Numbered from the stretch's first letter, positions 32,560-43,910 are shown. The stretch is DNA of 64,000 nt from Cordylochernes scorpioides (GCA_030710605.1 CP092872.1:11095691-11159690), one strand, 5' to 3'. Made by a program: numbers and translations. The notes: a model not told the origin generated them from the sequence alone.

Positions 32560-32870
32560 CCTGGCAATTTTTCCATCTACTAGCCATAGATTTGGCTCAG
32601 CCACCTTGCCAGCAAACACCTCTTTGGTAGATTGTGAAGATTCTATTAGATCCCGTGTGGATCTCATGGAATAAAGTCCGCCCTAGACTGACGAGGGCCA
32701 TTAGCCCGAAACCATGGTCTCTAGGTGGACGCTTCTCAATTTGCCAAAGCTGGTGTTGTGGCTTTGTCACCGACCCGAGGCCGCTAGTTTGCGGAGACGG
32801 TCAATAGAGGGCGTCAGTTTTTGACGTTTATTTTGACGGGAGAAGCGCCCTATGCTTCTATATATTAAGA
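32560..32870 (+). mobile_element. Family A element A1 with intact hammerhead
   Basis: TTCCTCCTGGCAATTTTTCC lies at the left. Then come the hammerhead, GGTGTTGTGGCTTTGTCACC, CCGCTAGTTTGCGGAGACGG, TCAATAGAGGGCGTCAG and the arm TTATTTTGACGGGAGAAGCG to 32870. The left arm is not preserved. Confidence 0.8.
32676..32730 (+). ncRNA. Type I hammerhead ribozyme HHR-A1, intact core
   Basis: Stem I 5' side GTCCGCCCTAGA (32676-32687), CTGACGA (32688-32694), stem II GGGC/GCCC with loop CATTA, GAAA (32708-32711), short palindromic stem III CCATGG, then TC with C17 at 32719. The stem I 3' side TCTAGGTGGAC (32720-32730) pairs as CCTAGA/TCTAGG (6 bp) and GTCC/GGAC (4 bp) with an internal loop. All catalytic-core positions agree with the known consensus. 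In the element this strand reads towards the family A right arm. Confidence 0.85.
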
Positions 32871-33529
32871 ATGTAATATATATTTTCTCCCCCTTTCAAT
32901 ATCATTAATATTTAAATTAATTTATATATAAAAATAGTATATATCATCATATTTATTATCGTGATACTCCTGTTGAAGGACTGACAAGTCTGAAAGCTTG
33001 AAAATAAAAAAAATGAACAAGAAACTTAACCCTGGAAGCTTTATTTATTTTATAACATTATAAATCAGGGATGAACGTTCATTTATAAATCTATTTAAAT
33101 ATTGAAATGTAAATCCCTATAAACGGCGTCAATGATAAAACCATTAATGTTTACATCAATGTATCAATGTACAAAAAGAAAAAAACTCGCCATTAAGCAT
33201 AAAAAGAAGCAATAAGCTGAGATACAAGAATATCACAAGCAAATGATGTTATTCAAATTAAGAAGGCAAGCAGGATCAGATTGGAATTGGACGGATTAGG
33301 TCTCTTCTGGCCATTAGGGAATGCCATCTGGAGAAAATAAATCTTTGGTCTTGTTGCTTTATATGTAAATAGGATGCGGCCTTGGTATGCAAATGGGTGA
33401 GGGGAGACACTGGACTGAAGTCGCCTCGTTTCTACTGGGGAATATAGAGTTGTAGTTACTTAAATTGGGGTGATAGCTTTGTGGTGTACATAGGGTGGTT
33501 CCACCATAGACGTTGGCTTTTACCTTTTG
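32871..33529. other. No feature recognised
   Basis: AT-rich. CTGTTGAAGGACTGACAAGT then CTGAAAGCTTG at 32970-33001 resembles repeat ends elsewhere (see rejected items). Confidence 0.5.
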
Positions 33530-33690
33530 GAAAATGATCGTTTATCAAGAAATTGGGTTGGCCAAATATCACGGAGCAAGCTAAATAAACGTTTAGTTTA
33601 TTTTTGTTCCACTAGATGGCGCTCTGCCATATAGAAATGCTCATGTAAGCCTGGTCAGGATATACCTTTTTTGTTTTTAATAATTATTCT
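33530..33690. repeat. Family G repeat with consensus CTCF-like site
   Basis: CCACTAGATGGCGCT at 33609-33623, followed by CTGCCATATAGAAATGCTCA and TCAGGATATACCTTTTTT. It matches one arm of 9250-9440. Confidence 0.7.
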
Positions 33691-34199
33691 GTGACAATAT
33701 CATTATATTATAAAAAATGGGTATATATTGGTTCAATATAAACATATAAAAATAAGAAAAATAAAAGTATTGTATCAACACAAACAGTTCACATAATTAA
33801 AAAAAGGCAGGAAAACATTAATAAATAAATGTTTTACACACCTCGCTAAAAAAAAAATACTTAATACAGGATAAATTTTAATAATCCATTTTTTTTTTCA
33901 CTGGCGAGCCAACCACATAATTGCCCGCTAACAATGATGAATAAACAATGGGTGCATTGTTGGATGATTGTTGGAGCCATTTTCAACAATGGAGAGAAAT
34001 AATCCAGAGTTAATCTCCAGCCCAGTCCAATATAATGACATTTTTTTGCCATCTTGTAGAGGAGCAGTTGTGTTCTACAATGAATTCGTTATACTTGGCG
34101 CTTTAATTAAAAAAGAATAGAAACAATTATGTTTTCAATAATTTAATTACTACACTCTCAAGGTATTTTAATTATACCACAAACTTTCTCTCTCAAGTT
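33691..34199. other. No feature recognised
   Basis: AT-rich; no supported feature. Confidence 0.55.
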
Positions 34200-34214
34200 G
34201 GAGATTCTATTTAG

Positions 34215-34390
34215 GGGTTTAGACCTCGGTAGCTTTTGAAAAGTACAACTCAAACTTTCTATGGCGAGCAGCTGAACGATCCTTAGTGACAAACTCAAGT
34301 TAGATATTGTATTTAGGTTTAGACTTTGGTAGCTTTAGGAAAGTACAACTCAAACTTTCTTAGGCGAGCAACTGAACGATCCTCAGTGTT
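34215..34390. repeat. 100-bp tandem duplication
   Basis: GGTAGCTTTTGAAAAGTACA, ACTCAAACTTTCTATGGCGA and CTGAACGATCCTTAGTG are repeated 100 bp later (34231 and 34331) with few changes. Confidence 0.85.
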
Positions 34391-34619
34391 ATATAGCTTG
34401 TTATTTACTAATAGAACCTCTTATGAGCGACCATATCTAAGAAAGACTTAGATTATTCATTAAAATTGAATATACTAAAAACTATACTTCTTAAATGTAC
34501 ATATAGTGGCTATAGATGGATTTATTTTTCATGGAGAATATATATATCTATAAAAGAAAAGGGGGCTTCTCATGTTTATTGATCTAATTTTCTCACTCTA
34601 TTCTTACTCTATTGATCCA

Positions 34620-37070
34620 AGAATTCAGAGCCGTTACAAACCTCAAGAAGCTTCCCAGTTGGAATGATATTTTGAATTAACTCCCCACACCCTCCAATAA
34701 CTGGCCTAGAGTACGATAGTCCCCACAGAAAGCAGTACGTGTGTACTATGAGTACAATCCAAGAGTCCAGAGCCATTAGAAACCTCGAGAAGCTTCCCAG
34801 TTGGAATGATATTTTGAATTAACTCCACACACCCTCCAATAACTGACCTAGAGTACGATAGTCCCCACAGAAAGCAGTACGTGTGTACTATGAGTACAAT
34901 CCAAGAGTCCAGAGCCATTAGAAACCTCGAGAAGCTTCCCAGTTGGAATGATATTTTGAATTAACTCCACACACCCTCCAATAACTGGCCTAGAGTACGA
35001 TAGTCCCCACAGCAAGCAATACAGTGTACTATGAGTACAATCCAAGAGTCCAGAGCCATTAGAAACCTCGAGAAGCTTCCCAGTTGGAATGATATTTTGA
35101 ATTAACTCCACACACCCTCCAATAACTGACCTAGAGTACGATAGTCCCCACAGAAAGCAGTACGTGTGTACTATGAGTACAATCCAATAGTCCAGAGCCA
35201 TTAGAAACCTCGAGATGCTGCCCAGTTGGAGTAATATTTTGAGTTAACTCCACACAGCCTCCAATAACCAGCCTAGAGTACGACAGTCACAACACCAGTA
35301 CACGTGTACTACGAGTACATTCCAAGAGTCCAGAACTGTTAGAAACCTCAAGAAGCTGCCCCAGTTGGAGTTTTATTTTGAATTAACTCCCCACACATTC
35401 CAATAACTGACCTAGAGTACGGCAGTCACAACAGAAGTACAAGTGTACTATGAGTACAATCCAAGAATCCAGAGCCGTTAGAAACCTCGAGATGCTGCCC
35501 AGTTGGAGTAATATTTTGAATTAACTCCACACAGCCTCCAATAACCAGCCTAGAGTACGACAGTCACAACACCAGTACACGTGTACTACGAGTACATTCC
35601 AAGAGTCCAGAACTGTTAGAAACCTCAAGAAGCTGCCCCAGTTGGAGTGTTATTTTGAATTAACTCCACACAGCCTCCAATAACCAGCCTAGAGTACGAC
35701 AGTCACAACACCAGTACACGTGTACTACGAGTACAATCCAAGAGTCCAGATATATTACAAACCCCGAGAAGCTGCCCCAGTTGGAGTAATATTTTGAATT
35801 AACTCCCCAGACCCTCAAATAACTGACCTAGAGTACGATGGTCCGCACAGAAGTACACGTGTACTATGAGTACAATCCAAGAGTCCAGAGCCGTTACAAA
35901 CCTCAAAAAGCTGCCCAGTTGGAGTAATATTTTGAATTAACTCCCCACACCTATAACTGGCCTAGAGTACTATAGACCCCAAAGTAGTACACGTGTACTA
36001 CGAGTACAATCAAAGAGTCCAGAACTGTTACAAACCTCAAGAAGCTGCCCAGTTGGAGTAATATTTTGAATAACTCCCCACACATTCCAATAACTGACCT
36101 AGAGTACGATAGTCCCCACAGCAATACGTGTGTACTACGAGTACAATCCAAGAGTCCAGAGCCGTTAGAAACCCCAAGAAGCTGCCCAGTTGGAGTAATA
36201 TTTTGAATTAACTCTACACAACCTCCAATAACTGGCCTAGAGTACGGCAGTCACAACAGCAGTACGTATGTACTTTGAGTACAATCCAAGAGTCCAGAGC
36301 TGTTACAAACCTCAAGAAGCTGCCCAGTTGAAGTAATATTTTGAATTAACTCCCCGCACACCCTCCAATAACTGGCCTAGAGTACAATAATCCCCACAGC
36401 AAGCAATACAGTGTACTAAGAGTACAATCCAAGAGTCCAGAGCTGTTACAAACCTCAAGAAGCTGCCCAGTTGGAATGATATTTTGAATTAACTCCACAC
36501 ACCCTCCAATAACTGACCTAGAGTACGATAGTCCCCAAAGCAGTACACGTGTACTATGAGTACAATCCAAGAGTCCAGAGCTGTTAGAAACCTCAAAAAG
36601 CTGCCCAGTTGTAGTAGTATTTTGAATTAACTCCTCACACCCTCCGAACTGACCTAGAGTACGATAGTCCCCACAGTAGTAGTACACGTGTACTACGAGT
36701 ACAATCCAAGAGTCCAGAGCCGTTACAAACCCCAAGAAGCTGCCCAGTTGGAGTAATATTTAGAATTAACTCCCCACACCTATAACTGGCCTAGAGTACG
36801 ATAGTCTCCACAGCAGTACACGTGTACTACGAGTACAATCCAAGAGTCCAGAGCCGGTACAAACCTCAAGAAGCTGCCCAGTTGGAGTAATATTTAGAAT
36901 TAACTTCCCACACCCTCCAATAACCAGCTTGGAGTACGATAGTCCTCACAGCAAGCAATACACGTGTACTATGAGTACAAAGAGTCCAGAGCCGTTACAA
37001 ACCTCAAGAAGCTGCCCAGTTGGAATGATATTTTGAATTAACTCCCCACTACTCCAATAACCTGCCTTGA
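34620..37070. repeat. 140-bp satellite array (about 17 units)
   Basis: Units contain AGAGTCCAGAGCCGTTA, CAAACCTCAAGAAGCTGCCC, AGTTGGAGTAATATTTTGAA, TTAACTCCCCACACCCTCCA, ACTGGCCTAGAGTACGATAG and AGTACACGTGTACT. The period is 140 bp (34742 to 34882). The first five units are more alike than later ones. Open frames are artefacts. Confidence 0.95.
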
Positions 37071-37489
37071 AACAAATTAAATGAGAAGATTTCTAAATTA
37101 ACATCCTCAATTAACCAGCCGTCGAAAAACTCCCTTCTATTAACTCTACTTTTTATTGTTTTTTTTTTAAATATATCTTCCTTTTACATTTTACTATATT
37201 TCTTTATTAAGGTAGAGTTTCCTTAATTACTCGCTTCACTATTTTTAGTATTGCCTTCTTTGATAACAGTTAACTTATCTAAATGTAGGTCATTCTTTTT
37301 GCAATATAGTAATGATAAGAATAGAGAGAATTTCAACTATTTTGTATAGAACATCACATGTGCTACGTGTTTTTAAACGTGTATTGTAATATAAAATACA
37401 CCTATTTCAGATTTTATTTTGCCATAATTTCAACTTTTGATTGAATAATATTGAAGCACTTTAAAAATAATGCCTGCTTCCTTTTACTA
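37071..37489. other. No feature recognised
   Basis: AT-rich unique-looking sequence. Confidence 0.55.
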
Positions 37490-37795
37490 CAGCCTGGGGG
37501 ATCGGTGGAAGGCTGGTTAAACCTTTTGGTTTTCGACCACTACGACCCGGGTTCGATTCCCGCATTGACACTTTTTCTGTTAAAAAAAATGCTCCAATGG
37601 CCCCCGATTCTTGAAAAAGTCCAATCCCACCAGCGAGTGCAAGTACCCAAAATGGGCTCTGGCACATTTGTAAGTTCAAAGTCGAACTGCTTTTCACATG
37701 TGTAGACATGTGGTGCGCTTACAGTAAAAGCAGTCGCTAAATACCCACCATGATTATCATGGTCTGTACCACGTGTACTAGGGATAAGCAAATAA
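37490..37795 (+). repeat. SINE2, best-preserved copy
   Basis: Head with TCGGTGGAAGGCTGGTTAAA (A-box region) and CCCGGGTTCGATTCCCGC, containing a perfect B box. The body has ATGCTCCAATGGCCCCCGAT, CACATGTGTAGACATGTGG and TACTAGGGATAAGCA, then A6. Such SINEs are transcribed by RNA polymerase III from the two boxes and moved by a LINE. Confidence 0.9.
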
Positions 37796-38199
37796 AAAAA
37801 CCTACAGCCCTCATCCGGGAATGCCTGCCGCCAATTACGGTAAAGAAACGGTTCTATTTTTTTAAAAGTCATTTTGAAGAAAACATTAAATTCGTCTGTC
37901 ATTAAGCTAATTTGCATATCTTTTATCGAAACTATAAAAGCGAATCCTATCTCTATAGGGTGTCCTATTGATAGAAAGGCTGAAACGTTCTAAATATCCC
38001 CATGTATTAATATTAATAACATATATAGCGAGAGAGAGAGATAGAAAAGTATTAATTTATTTTTTGAAGAAATTTACCGCCATCTTATAATTAATAGAAT
38101 CTTGACTTTTATAAAGAACATAAAAAGTTCCATAAGCGTCAATCTTTAATCATAAACAACACAAGAATAGCTAAGTTTTCAGATAAGTTTCCATAATAC
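37796..38199. other. No feature recognised
   Basis: AT-rich, with a short GAGAGAGAGA run near 38030. Confidence 0.5.
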
Positions 38200-38344
38200 A
38201 ACAACAACAACAATAAAAGCCTTTATTGAGGACCTCTCGTCCTATATAGGATTCGCCAGTTTACAGAGTAAGAGAAGAGAACTAAGAATACAGAGATATA
38301 TGTAGTAGGTATAGTATAGTATTTTCTACACTGTGACTATATAC
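38200..38344 (-). repeat. LINE 3' tail fragment with (ACA)n
   Basis: Starts with ACAACAACAACAATAAAAGC then CTTTATTGAGGACC, the reverse complement of a LINE 3' end with a (TTG)n tail. Confidence 0.65.
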
Positions 38345-38770
38345 AACAACAGCAACAAGCCTTTTACTGGAATCAAAGTCCCATACAGGATTCGTCATTC
38401 TAATCCCGACAAAGATTATTTACATATAATTATTTACATCAATTAGATTATGTATATAGCTTCCCCTTCTCTTCAGCCTTCTTCCTAAATTTGAACAACG
38501 CAAACGCTCCAGCTCTGTTTCTCACCACCTCATTCACCAGGAGTTACAAAGAGAGTCCCTCAAGGCCTATTTCACTGAGGAGCACTTCTCGTTCGTCTTT
38601 CAGCCCCATACATGAGAGTATATGGTGATGTAGCCCCGGCTCCATTCTTGTCCCGCAAATCTCGCATGTCCATCCGTCTGTTTTAAATATTCTGGGGCGA
38701 TCATCAGTAAAGAGCACCGAGAGGATTCTTAGTCCGGCAATACACCGTCAGTTTCCATAATACAAGGGTC
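38345..38770 (-). pseudogene. 3' end of a LINE ORF2 (Cys-His motif) with (TTG)n tail
   Basis: On the minus strand from about 38765 one frame encodes RCIAGLRILSVLFTDD, then WTCEICGTRMEPGLHHHILS and CMGLKDEREVLL. The CX2C...HX..C cluster is the zinc-binding motif at the C terminus of LINE reverse transcriptases. A stop follows after EIGLEGLSL, but the same frame goes on with LLVNEVVRNRAGAFALFKFR, so one stop probably interrupts the original end. The 3' UTR ends in the (ACAACAGCAACA) run at 38345. Confidence 0.75.
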
Positions 38771-40264
38771 ACTCCAAAAGTTTCGGCAATTAATATTAAA
38801 TAATTTAAATATTAAGAAATAAATTATACCATTATAAAATACAAGTATGAAGCTAAAAAGATAACATGGCACACAACAACAACACACTAGGCAGCTATTA
38901 TCTTGGCAGCTATCTCTAGACGTCTAGTTTTGACGTCTATTTTGACGGGAGAGGCGACCTTTGTCTCTTTAGCTATTATCTTGCTAAAATATATACAATT
39001 AGGTACTATGATAGTATAATTTTATGATATTGCTAATTATATTCAAAATGAACATTTTTAAACTTAATAAAAGAGTTTAAAATTTCGTTAGGGGAATTTT
39101 TTTTTATAGTAACTAAGCTGTCAAGCTGAGATTTCGGAATTATCCCTTTAAAGAACCAATGACACTGGGTAGCTATTAGCTTGTGAAAATATATTCAATT
39201 AAGTTCTCTATGAGAAATATGCAAAAATGTAAATAAATGCTAACCAGTGTCTCATGACATCTTTAAGAAGACTTCTCAAAAAGATTAGTTTGTTTGGCAC
39301 ACACATTCATGCACCTTATCCCAGTACAACATCACATTTGTACTATTTTTTCACTTTGAATATTGTTTTAAATATGTATAGTTAAGCTACCTATTTTTTT
39401 TTAAATCACGAATATAGGATTCATTTTATAAATTATATATTGCTGTGATAAATAATTTTATGTGTAATTTTACTTCAAGTAATACAAAATAAAAACTACT
39501 TGATAAATAAATAATTATCTTTTCTATTTTCACAACTGCACCATCAATTCTCTATATTTTTCAACAACAAAAAACAAAATAATCATAACATATATATATA
39601 TTTAAGAGTTTAAACATTCTGAGGAAAACTTAAATTCCTAAATTAACATAATTTTATACTATCCCTGTAAATCAAATAAATTGTATGTTACAATAAACAC
39701 AAGAAACGTCACACGCTATTTATCTATTTGGATTTGGTCTTATTACCTTGTGTTTATAATCTATAATCCAAATTGTGCCTTATCAAATGTATGTTACAAT
39801 GTTTCAACTTATATTTCACACAAGGTAATAATATTTGAAGTTAGAAACTGATACAAATTGATATTAAAACTCTCTAAAGAATTGTAGAGTACGTCGAATT
39901 GTTTAAGAAGCCCTTTCTCTCCACAATACAATGGTTGATTGATTCTGGAAACATTCCGCACCTTCAACAAAAACAGCTAAAAAACGCTCCTACAGCAAAA
40001 ATCAAATGCAGCACCTCGCACCAAAATAACGTCCCATGTCACTAGGTTTTATAGGAGTAAAGCGATCTACCTCTTTTTATGCATTTCCAACAAGGTTTTG
40101 TTGTATTGTCTTCCTAAAGATAGAAATGGTGATGTGCCAATCTGTTTTAGCTGTTGAGGTATGTGTTTGAACCTCTTTGCCGAATCTAACAAGAAAGATC
40201 TTCGATTCTTGCCTTGAAAAAGGTAAATCATAATTAAGATGAAAATAAGAAATAGAACTAATAA
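38771..40264. other. No gene recognised; small repeat scraps
   Basis: Holds a family A arm (38933-38968, TTTTGACGTCTATTTTGACG) and a family B extension scrap (39310-39350, CCCAGTACAACATCACATTT). A 67-codon minus-strand frame (40067-40270) has no motif I recognise. Confidence 0.5.
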
Positions 40265-40640
40265 ATGCAAGAATTTTTCTTTTTCGAATAAAACAGAAAT
40301 TCTTCTGTATAAACTGCGATGGGAAATAGAGGAAGGGCTTGGCTCATTAATAGGGAACCCTCTCAGCGGTTTCGTCTAGAACCTTCTATAAAATTCCAGA
40401 ACATTCCAGAAAATTCTAGAAAATTCCAAAAATGATTATGTATTGCTTATACATCACGTGTAGACAATTCTATAGATATTCATTGTAGCATATATAAGCA
40501 GAATGATCTAATATAGTATTAGAGCTCTAAGAAGCTGTCCGGTAGATTAAATTGTCGAACCGCTGAAAGGGTTCACCACTGATGATCCAAGCTCTCCCAA
40601 TATTTTTTCTTCGCAGTAAGTCACACATCACAGCATGAAG
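40265..40640. mobile_element. Family C palindromic element, long form, diverged
   Basis: GGGCTTGGCTCATTAATAGG and GAACCCTCTCAGCGGTTTCG at the left mirror CGAACCGCTGAAAGGGTTCA and CCACTGATGATCCAAGCTCT at the right. The interior has GTATTAGAGCTCTAAGAAGC. Confidence 0.7.
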
Positions 40641-40836
40641 TGTTTTATGTGTAAAATATAAATGACGCTTTATCACCCTATAATTGTTTAATCTGTTGAT
40701 TCATTAATATCACATGACATCAAAAATTTCACTTCTCACAATTGATCATGGTTCAAGAGGCTTTAAGAGACCTCCTTGAATGTATGGGAACCTCAAGACA
40801 AGACCTATATTCCAACCTCATCAAGATTGTAAATTT

Positions 40837-41330
40837 GATCCATGAATTCAGTCTCCATCACCTTGTATAACTACACAATGGGATAATAAATAGAAACGTG
40901 GTACAGGCTATGATAATAATGGTAGGTAGTTAGCAAAGCTTTCACTGTGAATACACATGTCTAAACATGCAGAAATCAGTTTGACTTTTATACTTACAAA
41001 TATGCGCCGTTTAGTTACTTGCCGTCACTGGTGGGGTTGGAATTTTCCAAGAATAAAAAATTTCAAATTGGCAAATTTGATCCATGAATTCAGTCTCCAT
41101 GACCATGTATAACTATACAATGGGATAATAAAAAGACATGTGCTATAGACTATGATAATCATGGTAGGTAGTTAGCGCGAAGCATATACTCTGAATACAC
41201 AACATGTGTAGACATGTATTGTAGAAATCAGAGTTTGACTTTTACAGTTACAAATATGCGCCGTTTGGTTACTTGTAGTCACTAATAGGGTTTAGACTTG
41301 TCCCAGAGCGCAGCTTGGAACCAATCCTCC
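40837..41330 (-). repeat. SINE2 body, tandemly duplicated
   Basis: GATCCATGAATTCAGTCTCC occurs at 40837 and 41079, a 242-bp duplication. Each half contains an inverted, diverged SINE2 body (GGCTATGATAATAATGGTAG; AATATGCGCCGTTTAGTTAC). Confidence 0.75.
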
Positions 41331-41471
41331 ATGGACAAACCTGGAACATTCGGTGGGTAAATTTGGATTCCCTATAATTCCTTGTTTCTAAATATTTCCC
41401 ATTAACTCTTGATGGAGTGTAATTATTGACTAGATTGTCAATAAAGTCTATTTTAATTGTCAATTGTCAAT

Positions 41472-41916
41472 CTATATTAATAAAATGCAAATTTCATAAG
41501 AGGACATCACTAAAAACTTTCGTTACAATGCATCAATTTCAACCAAATTTTCAACATTTATGTAAAACGAGATGGAGCAGGTTTTGCTTAACATCAAAAT
41601 ATTTTTCCCTAACATTAACATGCGTAACTTAGCTGTTATCGATTAAATACAAAAAAATCAACAGAGTTAATTTTATTTATATATAAATACAAAAAAAAAT
41701 TCAGCAATTCATTCAACTCAATCTAAAAAAATATTCAAAACAAGCAATTTTAAGATAACACCATATTTAAAACAGTCGGCCAAGAAAACAACAACGATAT
41801 TACATCTTTCTCACATATTCACACACAATCTTGATTAATAATTAAAACTAATCTTTAACATTGTTTATTATACTTCATAATATATAATATTCGTTAGGCA
41901 AACTTTCACTCGGATA
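41472..41916 (+). mobile_element. Helitron-like 5' end and remnant
   Basis: TCTATATTAATAAAATGCAA followed by CAATGCATCAATTTCAACCA resembles animal Helitron 5' ends. Near 41890, TTCGTTAGGCAAACTTTCAC then TCGG matches the sequence just before the 3' hairpin of 42711-43168. The terminal hairpin is replaced by the 31-bp array. Confidence 0.5.
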
Positions 41917-42710
41917 AATGTAATATAAAAAGCCAACAATGAAGAATGAATGTAAGATAAAAATCCAACAATGAAGAGTAAATATAATATAAAAAGCCAA
42001 CAATGAAGAATGAATGTAAGATAAAAAGCCAACAATGAAGAGTAAATATAATATAAAAAGCCAACAATGAAGAGTGAATGTAAGATAAAAATCCAACAAT
42101 GAAGAGTAAATGTAATATAAAAAGCCAACAGAGTGAATGTAAGATAAAAAGCCAACAATGAAGAGTGAATGTAATATAAAAAGCCAACAATGAAGAATGA
42201 ATGTAAGATAAAAAGCCAACAATGAAGAGTGAATGTAATATAAAAAGCCAACAATGAAGAATGAATGTAAGATAAAAAGCCAACAATGAAGAGTGAATGT
42301 AAGATAAAAAGCCAACAATGAATAGTAAATGTAATATAAAAAGCCAACAATGAAGAATGAATGTAAGATAAAAAGCCAACAATGAATAGTAAACATAATA
42401 TAAAAAGCCAACAATGAAGAATGAATGTAAGATGAAAAGCCAACAATGAAGAGTAAATATAATATAAAAAGCCAACAATGAAGAGTGAATGTAAGATAAA
42501 AAGCCAACAATGAAGAGTAAATGTAATATAAAAAGCCAACAGAGTGAATGTAAGATAAAAAGCCAACAATGAAGAGTGAATGTAATATAAAAAGCCAACA
42601 ATGAAAAATGAATGTAAGATAAAAATCCAACAATGAAGAGTGAATGTAATATAAAAAGCCAACAATGAAGAATGAATGTAAGATAAAAAGCCAACAATGA
42701 AGAGTGAATC
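41917..42710. repeat. 31-bp minisatellite between Helitron ends
   Basis: About 25 units of AATGTAAGATAAAAAGCCA, ACAATGAAGAGTG with alternating GTAATAT and GTAAGAT versions. A shortened unit (GCCAACAGAGTGAATG) recurs 411 bp apart (42121, 42532), so the array has higher-order structure. Because 31 is not a multiple of three and the unit lacks minus-strand stops, all three minus frames stay open; these are not genes. Confidence 0.95.
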
Positions 42711-43168
42711 TATCTATATATATAAAATTGAATGTCTGTCTGTCTGTTTGTCTGCACTCTATAGATTCAAAAACCATACATCCAATCGCCGTGAAATTTT
42801 GGGATATTATTAGGTATATCACCTGGAAGGTTTTTGAAAAATAATTTCCTGATATCTTGAATATCCTTAGAGTTATTTGCAGATTTGTAGATTTAACTCG
42901 CAAGCAGCGCCCCCATTGTGACGATGATAACAATATATCGAGAGATTCAAATTTACGAGTTTCAAATTATCAAAATATATCTTTTTTTTTTAAATAAGTT
43001 TTTAGAGAATTGTTTTAACAAATGTTCGCTAGACAAACCTTTACTCGGGTAAAACCCCGGGCGAAGCCGAGTACGTTTTATAAGTTTATAGAGAATTGTT
43101 TTAACAAATGTTCGTTAGACAAACATTCACTCGGGTAAAACCCAGGCGAAGCCGGGCACATCCACTAG
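42711..43168 (+). mobile_element. Non-autonomous Helitron with two tandem 3' ends
   Basis: Begins TCTATCTATATATATAAAAT, GTCTGTCTGTCTGTTTGTCT, CAATCGCCGTGAAATTTTGG, the usual start of animal Helitrons. It ends with GGCGAAGCCGGGCACATCCA then CTAGT at 43168. The 3' end is present twice, 84 bp apart (CCCCGGGCGAAGCCGAG near 43053 and again at 43140). No Rep/helicase ORF. Confidence 0.8.
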
Positions 43169-43197
43169 TTCCCCAATAAACCTCTCAAAAATAGTTT

Positions 43198-43452
43198 AAA
43201 ACAATATATCAAAATACGAAACTATTATAGACGCGTATAATTCTTTTTAAAATAAAACAATTTCTACTGCCCTTACTGCAATGGAAAAATTAATGGGAGG
43301 GCCCCTGGCTCATCAGTGGTGAACCCTCCCAGCGGTTTCGTCAGTTTAATCTACCACTTGTTTTATTTAAAAAAAAAAAGAATCATACACGTCTATAATA
43401 GTTTCGTATTTTGATAACAGATGGCGCGCTAATGCATCCTAAAAACAATATA
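43198..43452. mobile_element. Family C palindromic element C3 with 11-bp target duplication
   Basis: AAAACAATATA at 43198-43208 and 43442-43452. Arms with CGAAACTATTATAGACGCGT and its inverse. The extension GATAACAGATGGCGCGCTAA then TGCATC lies on the right only. The apex has GGCTCATCAGTGGTGAACCC. Confidence 0.85.
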
Positions 43453-43689
43453 CAATTACAATAGGAGCAATTACAGGACATCATTTATAGGAAGAGATAA
43501 AACTTAACGGCGACGAGTATTTTTATTAAAAAAGATATAAGTTTGGCAAGCTTTCGGACTTTAACATCCTTCAACAGGCTGTAATACTGATACAAGAACT
43601 AAAGGAGAGAAGTGATATACTCGTTTACGTATACAGCCTGTTGAAGTAAGTTATTTTCCGAAAGCTCGGCAAGCTGATATTCCTTTAAC

Positions 43690-43815
43690 ACATACACAGT
43701 TGATGAGCCAGGCCCTCCAATTAATTTTGCCATTGCCATAAGGACAGTATAAATTGTTTAATTTTAAAAAGAATCATACGCGTCTATTATAGTTTCGAAT
43801 TTTGATACACAGTTT
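43690..43815. repeat. Family C half element
   Basis: GTTGATGAGCCAGGCCCTCC, AGGACAGTATAAATTG and CATACGCGTCTATTATAG. Only one arm remains. Upstream (43535-43680) two inverted CAAGCTTTCGG/CCGAAAGCTCGGCAAGC blocks are present. Confidence 0.65.
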
Positions 43816-43819
43816 TATT

Positions 43820-43910
43820 AAGAGCATAGGTCTTATACAGATTCACCACAGGAAGGAAGCATAGATGGAGCTCCTATACTCCAGGTAGTACAGAACCCAA
43901 CAACCTCCGT
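43820..43910 (-). repeat. LINE 3' tail fragment
   Basis: AGGTCTTATACAGATTCACC, ACAGGAAGGAAGCATAG and CTCCAGGTAGTACAGAACCC match 16435-16515. Confidence 0.6.

Noticed and set aside
32970-33001. Hammerhead-like CTGTTGAAGGACT...GAAAGCTTG motif (also near 43560, 43645, 48740, 47795)
   Set aside because: The core A6 is T in all these copies and stem I does not pair. Probably a conserved repeat end, not a ribozyme.
34706-36735. Minus-strand frames of 66-129 codons with repeated segments
   Set aside because: They follow the 140-bp satellite and break whenever unit length changes.
40067-40270. 67-codon minus-strand frame as a host gene exon
   Set aside because: It has a hydrophobic start and a basic C-terminal part but no recognisable domain, splice context or repeat match; too little to call.
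41868-42933. Three overlapping long minus-strand frames (263-352 codons) with a hydrophobic repeating protein
   Set aside because: They run through a 31-bp minisatellite. Since 31 is not a multiple of three and the unit has no minus-strand stop, every frame stays open.
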